64,000 bases of DNA, taken from assembly GCA_963677225.1 (NCBI GenBank), contig OY781923.1, positions 434,001 through 498,000 on the forward strand, read 5' to 3'. Under the pieces are notes generated by a model, which saw only the letters and a list, made by a program, of their open reading frames with translations, ran no database searches and was not told the DNA's origin. Positions 43,065 through 52,148 of this stretch are shown here, one piece after another; the stretch's first letter is position 1, and each line of letters opens with the position of its first letter. This DNA is from SABI01 sp028532915 (GTDB lineage Bacteria > Spirochaetota > Spirochaetia > Sphaerochaetales > Sphaerochaetaceae). Position numbers and translations under genes: made by a program.

Positions 43065-43973
43065 ATGAAAACTGTTAAAGTTATCTTCGGCGTAGATGTT
43101 GAGACCGATGTCGGGAGTTTTACTCCCTTCTATGAAGGTGTTAAACACGGAATCCCGAAGCTGATTGACATTTTTGAAAGAAACGGTATTGAGGCAACAT
43201 TCTTCTTTACCGGAGAATCGGCAAAATTGAATCCCGAAATGGTTCATATGGTGGATGATGCAGGTCATGAGGTCGGCTGTCATTCACTTTACCATGAGAC
43301 AGTAGGGGATGAGTTGTTCCCTATCCCGGGTGTGAAACCATTGTTGCCGCATGAGATAAAACCAAGACTCAAAATGGCAACGCAATGGATTGAAGAAATA
43401 CTCGGAAAACAGCCGGTTTCTTTCAGAAGTCCGCGACTGTGGGGATCTACACATGTAGTCAACGCTCTCGAGGACCTTGGTTACGTGTGTGATGCTTCAT
43501 ACCCGATGTATTTTTATAGGAAGCAGTTCGCTCCCTATTTCCCTTCAAGGGAGAACTGGTTGGAAAAAGGTGAATCGAAAGTCCTCGAATTACCGAACTT
43601 TGCTGATATGGTCATGGAAAGTAACGATTCTCCTCTGGAAAGAGATAGGGATCAATGGCCTCTTTTCAGGACGAAAGGGGCAGAATATGTGTACGAACGC
43701 TGCGAGAATTTTATTGGATTTTGTGAGGAGAAGGATATAGATCCTGTACTAGTATTCTATATTCATCCATGGGAATTTCACCCGATGGAGAGTGAATTCA
43801 ATTTCGGAGAGGCAACTGTGATACCCGATCCTTTTATCATAGAGAATTGCGGAGATGTTGCATCAAAGGAGCTTGAGAAATTGATAGTGATGCTTAAAAA
43901 GAGGGGATGTTCTTTCCATCGTTGTGATAATTTAGCCAGGGAGATGACCAAGGAGCAGAATGAAGATGAGTGA
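43065..43973 (+). CDS. Polysaccharide deacetylase (NodB-type, CE4)
   Basis: This 302-residue protein carries the NodB fold: GVDVETDVGSF with the first Asp, EATFFFTGESA, HEVGCHSLYHE with the metal His pair, and SFRSPRLWG for the second active-site motif. The C-terminal segment HPWEFHPME supplies a further His. It lacks a signal peptide and so probably removes N-acetyl (or N-formyl) groups from a small intracellular sugar rather than from cell wall. The last 14 bases overlap the ABC ATPase gene. Confidence 0.87.
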   Translation: MKTVKVIFGVDVETDVGSFTPFYEGVKHGIPKLIDIFERNGIEATFFFTGESAKLNPEMVHMVDDAGHEVGCHSLYHETVGDELFPIPGVKPLLPHEIKPRLKMATQWIEEILGKQPVSFRSPRLWGSTHVVNALEDLGYVCDASYPMYFYRKQFAPYFPSRENWLEKGESKVLELPNFADMVMESNDSPLERDRDQWPLFRTKGAEYVYERCENFIGFCEEKDIDPVLVFYIHPWEFHPMESEFNFGEATVIPDPFIIENCGDVASKELEKLIVMLKKRGCSFHRCDNLAREMTKEQNEDE

Positions 43974-45477
43974 AACCAGTAGAACTCCATTACTTGAAAT
44001 AAAAGACTGTACTATGAAATTCCCTGGTGTCATAGCATTATCCGGAGTGAGTTTCTCACTTCTCCCCGGTGAGTGCCATGCTTTGGTAGGGGAAAATGGA
44101 GCAGGTAAATCGACTCTGGCGAAATGTATTACCGGAGAGTACCGAATGACAGAAGGGTCGTTGTTCAGAGCTGGAGAGGAAGTTGATCTTTCATCCTATA
44201 GTGTGAGCAAATCGCAACATCAGGGAATTGCTATTGTCCATCAGGAATTTCAGCTGATGGAGGACCTTACCAGTCTTGAGAATATTTTTATCGGACACTA
44301 CGAGAGAAAAGGTTTGTTCATCGACTGGAAAGCTCAAAAAGAGAAAGCTGATGAACTGATGGAATTTTTGCAATGCTCGATCAATCTAACGATACCCGTA
44401 AAATATCTCAGAACTGCAGAAAAGCAGATCGTGCAGCTTGCAAAGGCAATAATACTCGATGCAGAAGTTGTTATTCTGGATGAATTGACTGCGGTGTTGC
44501 AGGAAAAGGATATCGAAAATATCTTCAGAATCATCAATATACTCAAGAAAAAAGGAATTGGGCTGATATATGTCTCACACCGGTTGGATGAGGTCTTTGA
44601 AATTTGTGATAGCTATACGGTCTTATGCGATGGGAAACATATCAAATCGGGAAGAGTCAGTGAGATCGATAAACCGAAACTAATTGAGATGATCATCGGA
44701 CGAGAACTATCTTCTGATCTGTATCCTGCCTTCGATGGTCCGATAGGCGATACAATTCTTGAGGTGAAAAATCTTACAAGCAAAGATACGTTTAAGAATG
44801 TTAATTTGAAAGTCGCCGCCGGAGAGGTCGTCGGTATCGCAGGACTTGTAGGTGCCGGTAAGACAGAATTGGTGAATGCGATATTCGGAAGTTATCCTGT
44901 CACAGACGGAGAGATATACATCAAAGGGAAAAAGACGGAGATTAGAAATCCTATGGATGCGATCAGGCATAAAATAGGTCTGGTTCCTGACGAGAGAAAA
45001 CTTCTCGGTCTGAACATGATGTATGATGTACGAAACAATACGACATTGCCCTCATGGAAAAAGTTCAAAAAATACAGAATCTTCTCGGACCATAAGGCAG
45101 AGATTGAAAAGGCTTTTGAATACAACGAAAAACTCAAGCTTAAATATAGGTCTTTGCATCAGAAAGTCCTCAACCTTTCAGGGGGAAATCAGCAGAAAGT
45201 TGTCATCGCCAAATGGATGCTCGCTGATTCGGAGATATTTCTTTTCGATGAACCTACCCGGGGAATCGATGTCGGAGCAAAGTTTGAAATCTATAAACAG
45301 ATCAAAGAGCTTACCAATGCGGGGAAGGCGGTCATCATCGTATCTCCTGAACTGGAGGAGCTTATTGGACTCGCACATCGAATCTATATCATGTTCGAAG
45401 GTGAGATCAAAGACGAAGTATCGGGTGAGAGAAAGACTCAGGAAGTTATTATAAACAGTTTGTTAGGGGTGAATTAA
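43960..45477 (+). CDS. Sugar ABC transporter ATPase with two nucleotide-binding domains (RbsA/MglA type)
   Basis: The 505-residue protein has two ABC domains. The first has Walker A GENGAGKSTLAK and Walker B VVILDELTA, but a weak signature (LRTAEKQIVQLAKA). The second has a degenerate Walker A GLVGAGKTELVN, a full LSGGNQQKVVIAKW signature and IFLFDEPTRGIDVG. This is the standard layout of CUT2 ATPases. ATG 43960 and 43966 are both possible; AAGGAG sits 4 and 10 bases upstream, respectively. It works with the permease that starts 2 bases later and the binding protein at 39819. Confidence 0.92.
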   Translation: MKMSETSRTPLLEIKDCTMKFPGVIALSGVSFSLLPGECHALVGENGAGKSTLAKCITGEYRMTEGSLFRAGEEVDLSSYSVSKSQHQGIAIVHQEFQLMEDLTSLENIFIGHYERKGLFIDWKAQKEKADELMEFLQCSINLTIPVKYLRTAEKQIVQLAKAIILDAEVVILDELTAVLQEKDIENIFRIINILKKKGIGLIYVSHRLDEVFEICDSYTVLCDGKHIKSGRVSEIDKPKLIEMIIGRELSSDLYPAFDGPIGDTILEVKNLTSKDTFKNVNLKVAAGEVVGIAGLVGAGKTELVNAIFGSYPVTDGEIYIKGKKTEIRNPMDAIRHKIGLVPDERKLLGLNMMYDVRNNTTLPSWKKFKKYRIFSDHKAEIEKAFEYNEKLKLKYRSLHQKVLNLSGGNQQKVVIAKWMLADSEIFLFDEPTRGIDVGAKFEIYKQIKELTNAGKAVIIVSPELEELIGLAHRIYIMFEGEIKDEVSGERKTQEVIINSLLGVN

Positions 45478-45478
45478 A

Positions 45479-46459
45479 GTGGAAAATACAAAGTTACGTG
45501 AAAAAACGCAAATGATTGGTGGCGGGCTCAATGCCTTTATTAGAGAGTGGATGATTCTTTTTCTGTTCATATTCTTATTAGTTATCTGTTCAATTTTTAT
45601 CCCGAGTTTTGCTTCGACCAACAATATTTTGAATGTTTTTAGGCAGGTCTCATTCCTTGCCATTGTTGCTCTTGGTGAATTCTTCGTCATTCTGACAGGA
45701 CAGATGGATATGTCAATCGGGTCGATGGTTGGAATGGCCTCATGTTTTCTTGCAGGATTTGTAGTGAATTCAGGAATGAATATCTGGCTTGCAGGTGCGA
45801 TAGCTCTTCTAATGGTCATTACATTTGGTGTGATAAACGGTGTCCTTACCGTGTACGGCAAGATGCCCTCTTTTATCGTAACCCTCGTAACGATGAATGT
45901 AATCAAAGGAATCAATTACATTTACTCTAGAGGACTTCCGATTTCGGGCCTGCCGAGAGGATTTAATGAACTTGGAATGGGGCATGTGCTGGGAATCCCT
46001 GTGCCGGTGATCATGATGCTTATAGTGACAGTTGTCCTGAGGGTTTATACAACGCAGACTCCGATGGGAAGAAGTTTCTTTGCAGTCGGAGGAAACCATG
46101 AAGCGAGCAGATTGAGCGGAATCAACACGAATCTGGTCGGCATAAGCGCCTTCGTACTGTCAGCAATCATGAGTTTTATCGGAGCAATCGGTCTTACTGC
46201 ACGGACTATGTCAGGCGTTGCAAATCTCGGTGATAATATGCTGTTTGACGTGATGACTGTCGTTGTTCTGGGAGGTACTGCTCTTTCAGGAGGCCGTGGT
46301 AAAGTCGTCGGTGTCATGCTCGCTGCGATGTTGCTTGGGGTTATCACCAACGCAATGGTATTACTTGGGATAAACACATATTGGCAGTGGATCGTCAAAG
46401 GAATCATATTAGTTGCAGTTGTTCTAATTGATTCGAATACACAAAAAGAAAATTCATAA
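45479..46459 (+). CDS. Sugar ABC transporter permease (RbsC type)
   Basis: The 326-residue membrane protein of the CUT2 family has about eight to ten spans and the typical ITGQMDMSIGSMVG-like segment (GEFFVILTGQMDMSIGS). GGNHEASRLSGI lies at the cytoplasmic loop and VVVLGGTALSGGRG near the C-terminus. Translation probably begins at GTG 45479, right after the ATPase stop. It is the only permease in this operon and should form a homodimer. Confidence 0.9.
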   Translation: MENTKLREKTQMIGGGLNAFIREWMILFLFIFLLVICSIFIPSFASTNNILNVFRQVSFLAIVALGEFFVILTGQMDMSIGSMVGMASCFLAGFVVNSGMNIWLAGAIALLMVITFGVINGVLTVYGKMPSFIVTLVTMNVIKGINYIYSRGLPISGLPRGFNELGMGHVLGIPVPVIMMLIVTVVLRVYTTQTPMGRSFFAVGGNHEASRLSGINTNLVGISAFVLSAIMSFIGAIGLTARTMSGVANLGDNMLFDVMTVVVLGGTALSGGRGKVVGVMLAAMLLGVITNAMVLLGINTYWQWIVKGIILVAVVLIDSNTQKENS

Positions 46460-46474
46460 ATAGGAAGGTCTATC

Positions 46475-47647
46475 ATGGAAATTGTAAAAATTCCGGAGTA
46501 CGAGTATGCTCAACGCAGAGATAAAGCTGCAGCATTGATAAGAGAAATGAATTTGGATGTTCTGGTTGTTAATTCAACAGAATCCGATTTCGCAAACGTT
46601 CGTTATTTCAGCGGCTTCTGGCCTCTGTTCGAAAGAGCCGGAGTGGCTATTTCCTCAACAGGTCGTTCTGCGCTTCTTGTCGGTCTGGAAAGTGAGATTT
46701 TCGCTGCTGATATGGGATATATTGATAATATTCATGTGCTTATGGAATATCGAGAATCTGCCGACCCTTCGGCTCCGCAGCTTAAACCTGAAACTTTCAA
46801 AGATGCCTTTAAGTCGATCGGAGTCACAGGTGAGAACATCCGCATTGGTGTTGCCGCATGGATCGACACTACACTCGTTATCATGGACGGGATCAAGGAG
46901 TGCTTTCCTAAAGCTGAGATAGTTCGTGCCGATGAAATTATGGTAAAACTCAGATCAATCAAGAGTCCTAATGAGATTGCCTGTATCAGACATGGTTTCA
47001 CAATAGTTGATTATGCTACACAGGAGGTAATCAAGGCCCTTCGTCCGGGCGTTACAGAATGTCAGATGGTAGGTGTCGCTCAGCGTGCAATCTACGAAAA
47101 GGGTGCTGAGTATGAAGGTCTTCCGATGTATGTGTTCAGCGAAAAATCAACGTCGCATGCAATTTCGAGACCACGTCCTGACAGAGTTATAGGAAAAAAT
47201 GATATTGTTCAGCTCAACCTATCCGCCCGGGTAGACGGTTATTCTCCGAGTATCGGTATTCCGTTGTGTATGGGGACGATTGATCCTGAACGAAAACGAT
47301 ATATCGATTTTCTTTTGGATGCCCATAATTGGACCAAGGAACAGTTAAGACCGGGCAAAGCAGCCAGTGAGATTTGTAAAGATTTTTATCAGCTGTTCGT
47401 CGATGCAGGCTATAAAGACAATTATGTATATGGGCCATGCCACGGAACCGGAATGATCGAAGTAGAACCTCCATGGATGGAAACAAATTCTGAATATGAA
47501 CTTGAACCGAACATGTGCTTCCAGGTGGATTCCTTCATCTCAGGCCCCGGTTTCGGTGCCAGATGGGAATTGGGGGCTGCCATCACCGAAGATGGTGTTG
47601 ATATCCTCACAAATCCTGTCGGAAAGTTCTACGAGCTCGGTTTCTGA
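46475..47647 (+). CDS. M24-family (creatinase/prolidase-fold) protein without the usual metal aspartates
   Basis: This 390-residue protein has an N-terminal creatinase-type domain and a C-terminal pita-bread fold. In metal-dependent M24 peptidases two Asp residues lie in a D-x-GA...GY-x-SD-x-TR pattern; here that region reads LNLSARVDGYSPSIGIP, so both are replaced. The His in CHGTGMIEVEP and Glu in RWELGAAI remain, and SHAIS supplies a His where creatinase has its catalytic one. A creatinase-like amidinohydrolase or another C-N hydrolase is more likely than a peptidase. It ends the ASRT-sugar operon and is followed by a terminator. Confidence 0.78.
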   Translation: MEIVKIPEYEYAQRRDKAAALIREMNLDVLVVNSTESDFANVRYFSGFWPLFERAGVAISSTGRSALLVGLESEIFAADMGYIDNIHVLMEYRESADPSAPQLKPETFKDAFKSIGVTGENIRIGVAAWIDTTLVIMDGIKECFPKAEIVRADEIMVKLRSIKSPNEIACIRHGFTIVDYATQEVIKALRPGVTECQMVGVAQRAIYEKGAEYEGLPMYVFSEKSTSHAISRPRPDRVIGKNDIVQLNLSARVDGYSPSIGIPLCMGTIDPERKRYIDFLLDAHNWTKEQLRPGKAASEICKDFYQLFVDAGYKDNYVYGPCHGTGMIEVEPPWMETNSEYELEPNMCFQVDSFISGPGFGARWELGAAITEDGVDILTNPVGKFYELGF

Positions 47648-47673
47648 TATTTATCAGTTTCAAGAGAATGTCG

Positions 47674-47701
47674 ACCCCTTCTATGAATGTTTGGAAGGGG
47701 T
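47674..47701 (+). terminator. Terminator of the ASRT-sugar operon
   Basis: ACCCCTTC (47674-47681) pairs with GAAGGGGT (47694-47701) over a 12-base loop, followed by TTATTTTC. Confidence 0.7.
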
Positions 47702-47730
47702 TTATTTTCATTTTCTAAGGATACCTGTGG

Positions 47731-48864
47731 ATGAAACGGAATCATGCCCTTGTGGTCAGTGTTTCACTTTTTGCACTGGCGATCAATTTGCTTGCCCCTT
47801 TGATTACGACATTTTCGACATATTTGCAATTGAACGAACATTATTTCTCTTTTATCTATTTATTCCAATATGGTTCATTTTTCTTGTGTTCACATCTCCT
47901 GGCTGCCTACTACAAAAAATACAGAAAGATACCCAAATATATTCTTAAAACAGCACTGATGATGACTTCTTTTGCTGTTTTTTTAATTGGATACTGTATT
48001 ACTTTCTGGCAGCTGGCTATTGTATTTATCTTCATAGGAGGGCTGGGAGGTATTATCGAATCTGGAGCGACAGCCTTGTTATCGGAAAACGATTGTTCTG
48101 GTGGTAAGAGCATCTATCTTTCTCAATTCTTTTATGCTTCAGGAGCATTCTTTGCGCCTTTTCTTCTAGCGGTTTTCTTAAGAATTACATTGCCTCTCAG
48201 GTGGATTTCGCTACTGGTTGCATCAGGCACAGCAATTATAACAATAATTGTATTTCGTTACAAAGAAAGTGATAAAGTCTTTCAGGAGACTGAAAATATA
48301 TCTGATGAAAGATTATTGCAGAAAAACAACAATTCTTCTCTTATACATCTCAGTGGTACGATGGTATTATATGTCATCCTAGAAGGATCTCTGTTTGCCT
48401 GGTTCCCCTACTACCTAGAAACTGCCTTCTCATATACTCCCAGTAAGGCTGCCGGTATGTTTTCCCTGTTTACTGTAGGATTTGCAATAATAAGGTTTAT
48501 CTATTTTTTGATGCCTGCACATAAATATGCTGTATTTCTGGTCTTGCATTCTTTGTCTATTGTATTATCTCTTATCTGTCTCAATATGTTCACTTCTATT
48601 TGTCTACAAGTTATTTTCCTATTGCTTTTGGGGATTGGATGTGGTCCTATATGGCCTCTGATAGTTAATTACTGCTCACATAACGGCCTGGAACTTCATC
48701 ATGTTATATATGTTGTCGGTGCGGGAAGTCTCGGGGCGCTTCTAGGACCTTCTCTTACTTCCTTTATTGTTCACTCAATCGGCATTATAAAAATGGTAGA
48801 TGTCCTACTCTTATATGGTATCATTCTCTTAATTCTGAATCTGATATTGAGCAAGAGGAATTGA
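47731..48864 (+). CDS. MFS transporter
   Basis: This 377-residue protein has about 12 hydrophobic spans and a short central loop (residues about 175-200, ETENISDERLLQKNN), as in the major facilitator superfamily. The conserved FIFIGGLGGIIESGATAL segment recalls the sugar:H+ symporter (FucP-like) branch, though the match is loose. It follows the terminator at 47674 and is AT-rich compared with both neighbours. It converges on the next MFS gene with only 4 bases between them. The substrate is unknown. Confidence 0.8.
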   Translation: MKRNHALVVSVSLFALAINLLAPLITTFSTYLQLNEHYFSFIYLFQYGSFFLCSHLLAAYYKKYRKIPKYILKTALMMTSFAVFLIGYCITFWQLAIVFIFIGGLGGIIESGATALLSENDCSGGKSIYLSQFFYASGAFFAPFLLAVFLRITLPLRWISLLVASGTAIITIIVFRYKESDKVFQETENISDERLLQKNNNSSLIHLSGTMVLYVILEGSLFAWFPYYLETAFSYTPSKAAGMFSLFTVGFAIIRFIYFLMPAHKYAVFLVLHSLSIVLSLICLNMFTSICLQVIFLLLLGIGCGPIWPLIVNYCSHNGLELHHVIYVVGAGSLGALLGPSLTSFIVHSIGIIKMVDVLLLYGIILLILNLILSKRN

Positions 48865-48868
48865 TTGA

Positions 48869-50143
48869 TCATCTTCTCTTTTCTCTTTCAGCGATCATCA
48901 TCGGACTTTCCTTGAGAGTAAGGACAAGGATGAATGCTATCACTGAGAGAACGAAGAAAGCTGTCATCGATTGTCCTAGAAATCTATTATCATTCATACT
49001 CATCAAACTGACAAAAACCAGACCGGTAATCTGACCCGATAACAATAATAGGCCCTGAGAGGTTGCTTCCGGTGCAGGAGAGCTGATCTCTGCAGCATAT
49101 TGAAAGCCTATTGGTCCGGCACTCATTACGAAGAATCCTAAGATAAAAGAAGAGATGAGGGCCACTAGATAGGCTTGTTCTCCAAAGAGTGTTCCTGCGA
49201 ATGTTAATCCGAACATTCCAGGAACCATTCCTCCGATGCAGATCACCAGAAACAGTTTTCTTTTCATATAATTATCTGAGAGAATCGGGAGAATGACAGC
49301 CCCGAGAACTCCGCCGAGAAGCATGAACACTCCGATCAGTCCGTCCGAATCCGCCACACCGAGAAAGCCTGCGATCGAGTCGACCATGGAGCTGACCGCA
49401 TTGAAGATTCCCAATCCTATAAGAAAAAGGAGCAGGGTGATCTTCATATCCCGCACTGTGATGATATGTTTCAACCCTTTGGTGAAGGGTTTTGGTTCAT
49501 ACTGATGGTCATCCGGCGGTGTAGGGGGCTTTTCTCGCATGAAGATGATCGTGATGACAGCGATTACGAAAGTGATGATACCGTAGATCATCAGCATCCG
49601 GTCGATTCCTTCTCCATAGGAAGGATCTGTCGGAGAGGAGATGACCAGAAGCGGGGTGACGGCCATCACCGCGATGATTCCGAGATACTGGGCAAGTGTG
49701 GCTAAACCTGCCGCAAGACCTCTCTCTTTGAGAGGAAACCATCTTACCGTGGTAGCTGTTACCGCATTGATGATGAACGGCTGAGCGATCGCCAATACCA
49801 TCTGCGCGATGAGAACTATGAGAAAAGATGAAGCGAATATTCCTTTTACAAGAGATGCGACAGCGGCGAGAGAAGCTCCGAAGGAGATCCCTGCTCTCAC
49901 TCCGTAGGTGTCGATCACATAGGAGGCGGGCAGCGAGAAGATGATGAAGAACAGCATATAGCTCATTGCCAGAAAATCGACGGTGAAGATGGAATCGGGA
50001 TTGAACTGCCCCTGGTAATAGACTTGTGCAGCACGGGCGATGGGAGCATGAGTGAGCCATTGGACCTCAATTACGATCGAGATGAGCATGAATACGATCA
50101 GAACGACCCATCGGTACGGATATGCTTTTACATTATCATTCAT
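48869..50143 (-). CDS. MFS transporter (FLVCR/organic anion-like)
   Basis: This is a 424-residue, 12-span MFS protein. It has the intracellular loop YVIDTYGVRAGISFG between spans 2 and 3, VRWFPLKERGLAAG before span 5, and a long central loop rich in Pro. The layout resembles the FLVCR-like and anion:cation branches of the superfamily; the cargo cannot be told. The gene is clearly more GC-rich than the pentitol cassette upstream and has its own promoter at 50190-50217. Confidence 0.82.
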   Translation of the reverse strand: MNDNVKAYPYRWVVLIVFMLISIVIEVQWLTHAPIARAAQVYYQGQFNPDSIFTVDFLAMSYMLFFIIFSLPASYVIDTYGVRAGISFGASLAAVASLVKGIFASSFLIVLIAQMVLAIAQPFIINAVTATTVRWFPLKERGLAAGLATLAQYLGIIAVMAVTPLLVISSPTDPSYGEGIDRMLMIYGIITFVIAVITIIFMREKPPTPPDDHQYEPKPFTKGLKHIITVRDMKITLLLFLIGLGIFNAVSSMVDSIAGFLGVADSDGLIGVFMLLGGVLGAVILPILSDNYMKRKLFLVICIGGMVPGMFGLTFAGTLFGEQAYLVALISSFILGFFVMSAGPIGFQYAAEISSPAPEATSQGLLLLSGQITGLVFVSLMSMNDNRFLGQSMTAFFVLSVIAFILVLTLKESPMMIAEREKRR

Positions 50144-50189
50144 TGAGTTGCTCCTATGTATTCTATTGTGTGGATAAAGAGATTGTCTT

Positions 50190-50217
50190 ATTGTAGTGCG
50201 TTTTCATATAATTGCAA
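50190..50217 (-). promoter_or_regulatory. Promoter of MFS gene
   Basis: On the minus strand TTGCAA (50217-50212) and TACAAT (50195-50190) are 16 bases apart, 47 bases before the ATG. The remaining part of the gap 50144-50373 shows nothing else. Confidence 0.5.
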
Positions 50218-50373
50218 CTGCAAAATTTCTCATACATGATTTACTTCAAAAAGTTTCCCTGATTGGGGCTAGGTATTACTAAAAAATATACTTTCTTTAG
50301 TCTAGTTCAATGAGGTGAAGAAGCAAACTGATGAAAGCAATCTTACCGTAAAAGGAGAGAAGGTAGAAAGCAA

Positions 50374-52053
50374 TTAGTTTAAAGCATTTATTTTTTCTGC
50401 GAAAGATTCACTTAACTGCCCCATCTCAAGATACCGTTTATATTGCTGTTCATAAAGATTTCTTCTCGATTTATTAGGTAAATAACACTTAGTTTCTGAT
50501 TTACAATAGACCTTTTGAGCTTCAGGTATCGAAGTGAAAATCTCAGCCCCTACACTTGCATATATTACAGCACCTTTTGCACAGACTTGAGAATCTTTAC
50601 AAATAGAGATAGGAATATTCATAACATCGGCAAGCATTTGCATGATAAATTTTGATTTTTCTGCAATTCCACCAACAGCAACTACCCTATCGATAATAAT
50701 TCCTTTTTCAATCAAAGAGTCAAATATTCGGCGACTACCAAATACGGTCCCTTTTACAACAGCACAAAATAGAGCAGGAATATCTGTTCCTAATGTGATT
50801 TGTGAAATCATTGATTTAACATGTTCATTTAATGAGGGATATCTGCGACCATTAAACCAGTCAAGGCTAACTTCTTCATCGTAGATATGCTTTTCTGCTT
50901 TTAGTTCGAGATTTCTCAAATAATCTCTCTCAAGAAATAGATCTAATTTCTTTTTCGTCTCATCAGGAATTAATTCGTTGAAGCAACTCATATTCTGAAA
51001 AGGCCACGTAGATAAATTTTTTATCCATAGATATGAATCTCCAAAAGAGGGCTGCCCCATTTCTATTCCGATATAACCTGGGATAATTGAATCTTCAGCT
51101 TGGCCACAAACTTCTCTCAGGTCTTTTCCTTTTAATATATCGGCATCCTCAATAACCAAGTCAACAGTTGATGTTCCTATTACTTTGACCATTGTTCGTT
51201 TTTCTATCCCAGCTCCAACACCTCCTGCATGAGCATCCAAAGATCCCATCACAATAATGGTTTCAGGATTCAGGTGTAATTTTTGTGCCCACTTTGATGA
51301 GATCTTTCCTATTGGAGTTCCCGCAGGAACTGTTTTGTTAGGATACCTGTCATAGATAACACCTAAATATGGGTCGATTGAAGATAAAACGTCTCTAGAA
51401 GGTAATCCGTTAAAATCACTATGCCATAAAGCCTTATGACCTGCAGCACATGCTCCGCGAGGAAGATCTTCGACAGATGTAATTCCAGCTAGTTCTCCTA
51501 TTATCCAATCAGAATGTTCAATCCATGTGTATGCTTGGTTGCGGATATCAGAGGATTTACGTACTGTGTGAAGAATTTTTGCCCAAAACCATTCTGAAGA
51601 ATAGACTCCTTGAAATTGGGTATAATCGATATCAGTTGATTTTAGCAATTCATCAATTTCTTTTGCTTCATTTGCTGCTGTATGATCTTTCCATAAATGA
51701 AACATTGCATCTGGATTATGCCTAAATTCTTTAGAAAGGCATAATGGAGACCCCTTTACATCAACAGGACAAGGAGTCGAACCAGTAGTATCTACTGATA
51801 TCGCAATAATCTTTTTCCCTGATTCAGGGGGGAGGATATTAAGAGCGTCATGAAAAGCCTCTTGTAAACCTTCTAGGTAATCTAGGGCATGTTGCCGATA
51901 TTGATTTTCAATTGAATTGCAAAATTCTCTTTTTTTCCAACGCTTATATTCTGCAACACCATAGTTTATTTTTTTCCCATCTTTAGCATCGCAAAGGAGC
52001 ACACGTACAGAATCAGTACCAAAATCAATTCCAGCTAGTATATTCTCTATCAT
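50374..52053 (-). CDS. araB: FGGY-family kinase, ribulokinase-like
   Basis: This 559-residue kinase is close in length and motifs to AraB ribulokinases. It has GIDFGTDSVRVLL at the N-terminus, ISVDTTGSTPCPVD, the FWAKILH segment, and the second-domain motif VIGTSTVDLVIEDAD. Near the C-terminus RVVAVGGIAEKSKFIMQMLADVM forms the ATP site. AraB enzymes phosphorylate L- or D-ribulose and also act on ribitol and arabitol. It is the last gene of the leftward operon with a polyol-type dehydrogenase and transketolase. No AraA or AraD is nearby, which favours D-ribulose as substrate. Confidence 0.85.
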   Translation of the reverse strand: MIENILAGIDFGTDSVRVLLCDAKDGKKINYGVAEYKRWKKREFCNSIENQYRQHALDYLEGLQEAFHDALNILPPESGKKIIAISVDTTGSTPCPVDVKGSPLCLSKEFRHNPDAMFHLWKDHTAANEAKEIDELLKSTDIDYTQFQGVYSSEWFWAKILHTVRKSSDIRNQAYTWIEHSDWIIGELAGITSVEDLPRGACAAGHKALWHSDFNGLPSRDVLSSIDPYLGVIYDRYPNKTVPAGTPIGKISSKWAQKLHLNPETIIVMGSLDAHAGGVGAGIEKRTMVKVIGTSTVDLVIEDADILKGKDLREVCGQAEDSIIPGYIGIEMGQPSFGDSYLWIKNLSTWPFQNMSCFNELIPDETKKKLDLFLERDYLRNLELKAEKHIYDEEVSLDWFNGRRYPSLNEHVKSMISQITLGTDIPALFCAVVKGTVFGSRRIFDSLIEKGIIIDRVVAVGGIAEKSKFIMQMLADVMNIPISICKDSQVCAKGAVIYASVGAEIFTSIPEAQKVYCKSETKCYLPNKSRRNLYEQQYKRYLEMGQLSESFAEKINALN

Positions 52054-52148
52054 TATTTCCTCTCAAATTATAAACAATCGTATTTTGTAAATTCAGCAAA
52101 ATTGAGTTCTATTTACCACCAAGACTAATCAAAAGATGTATTGATAGC

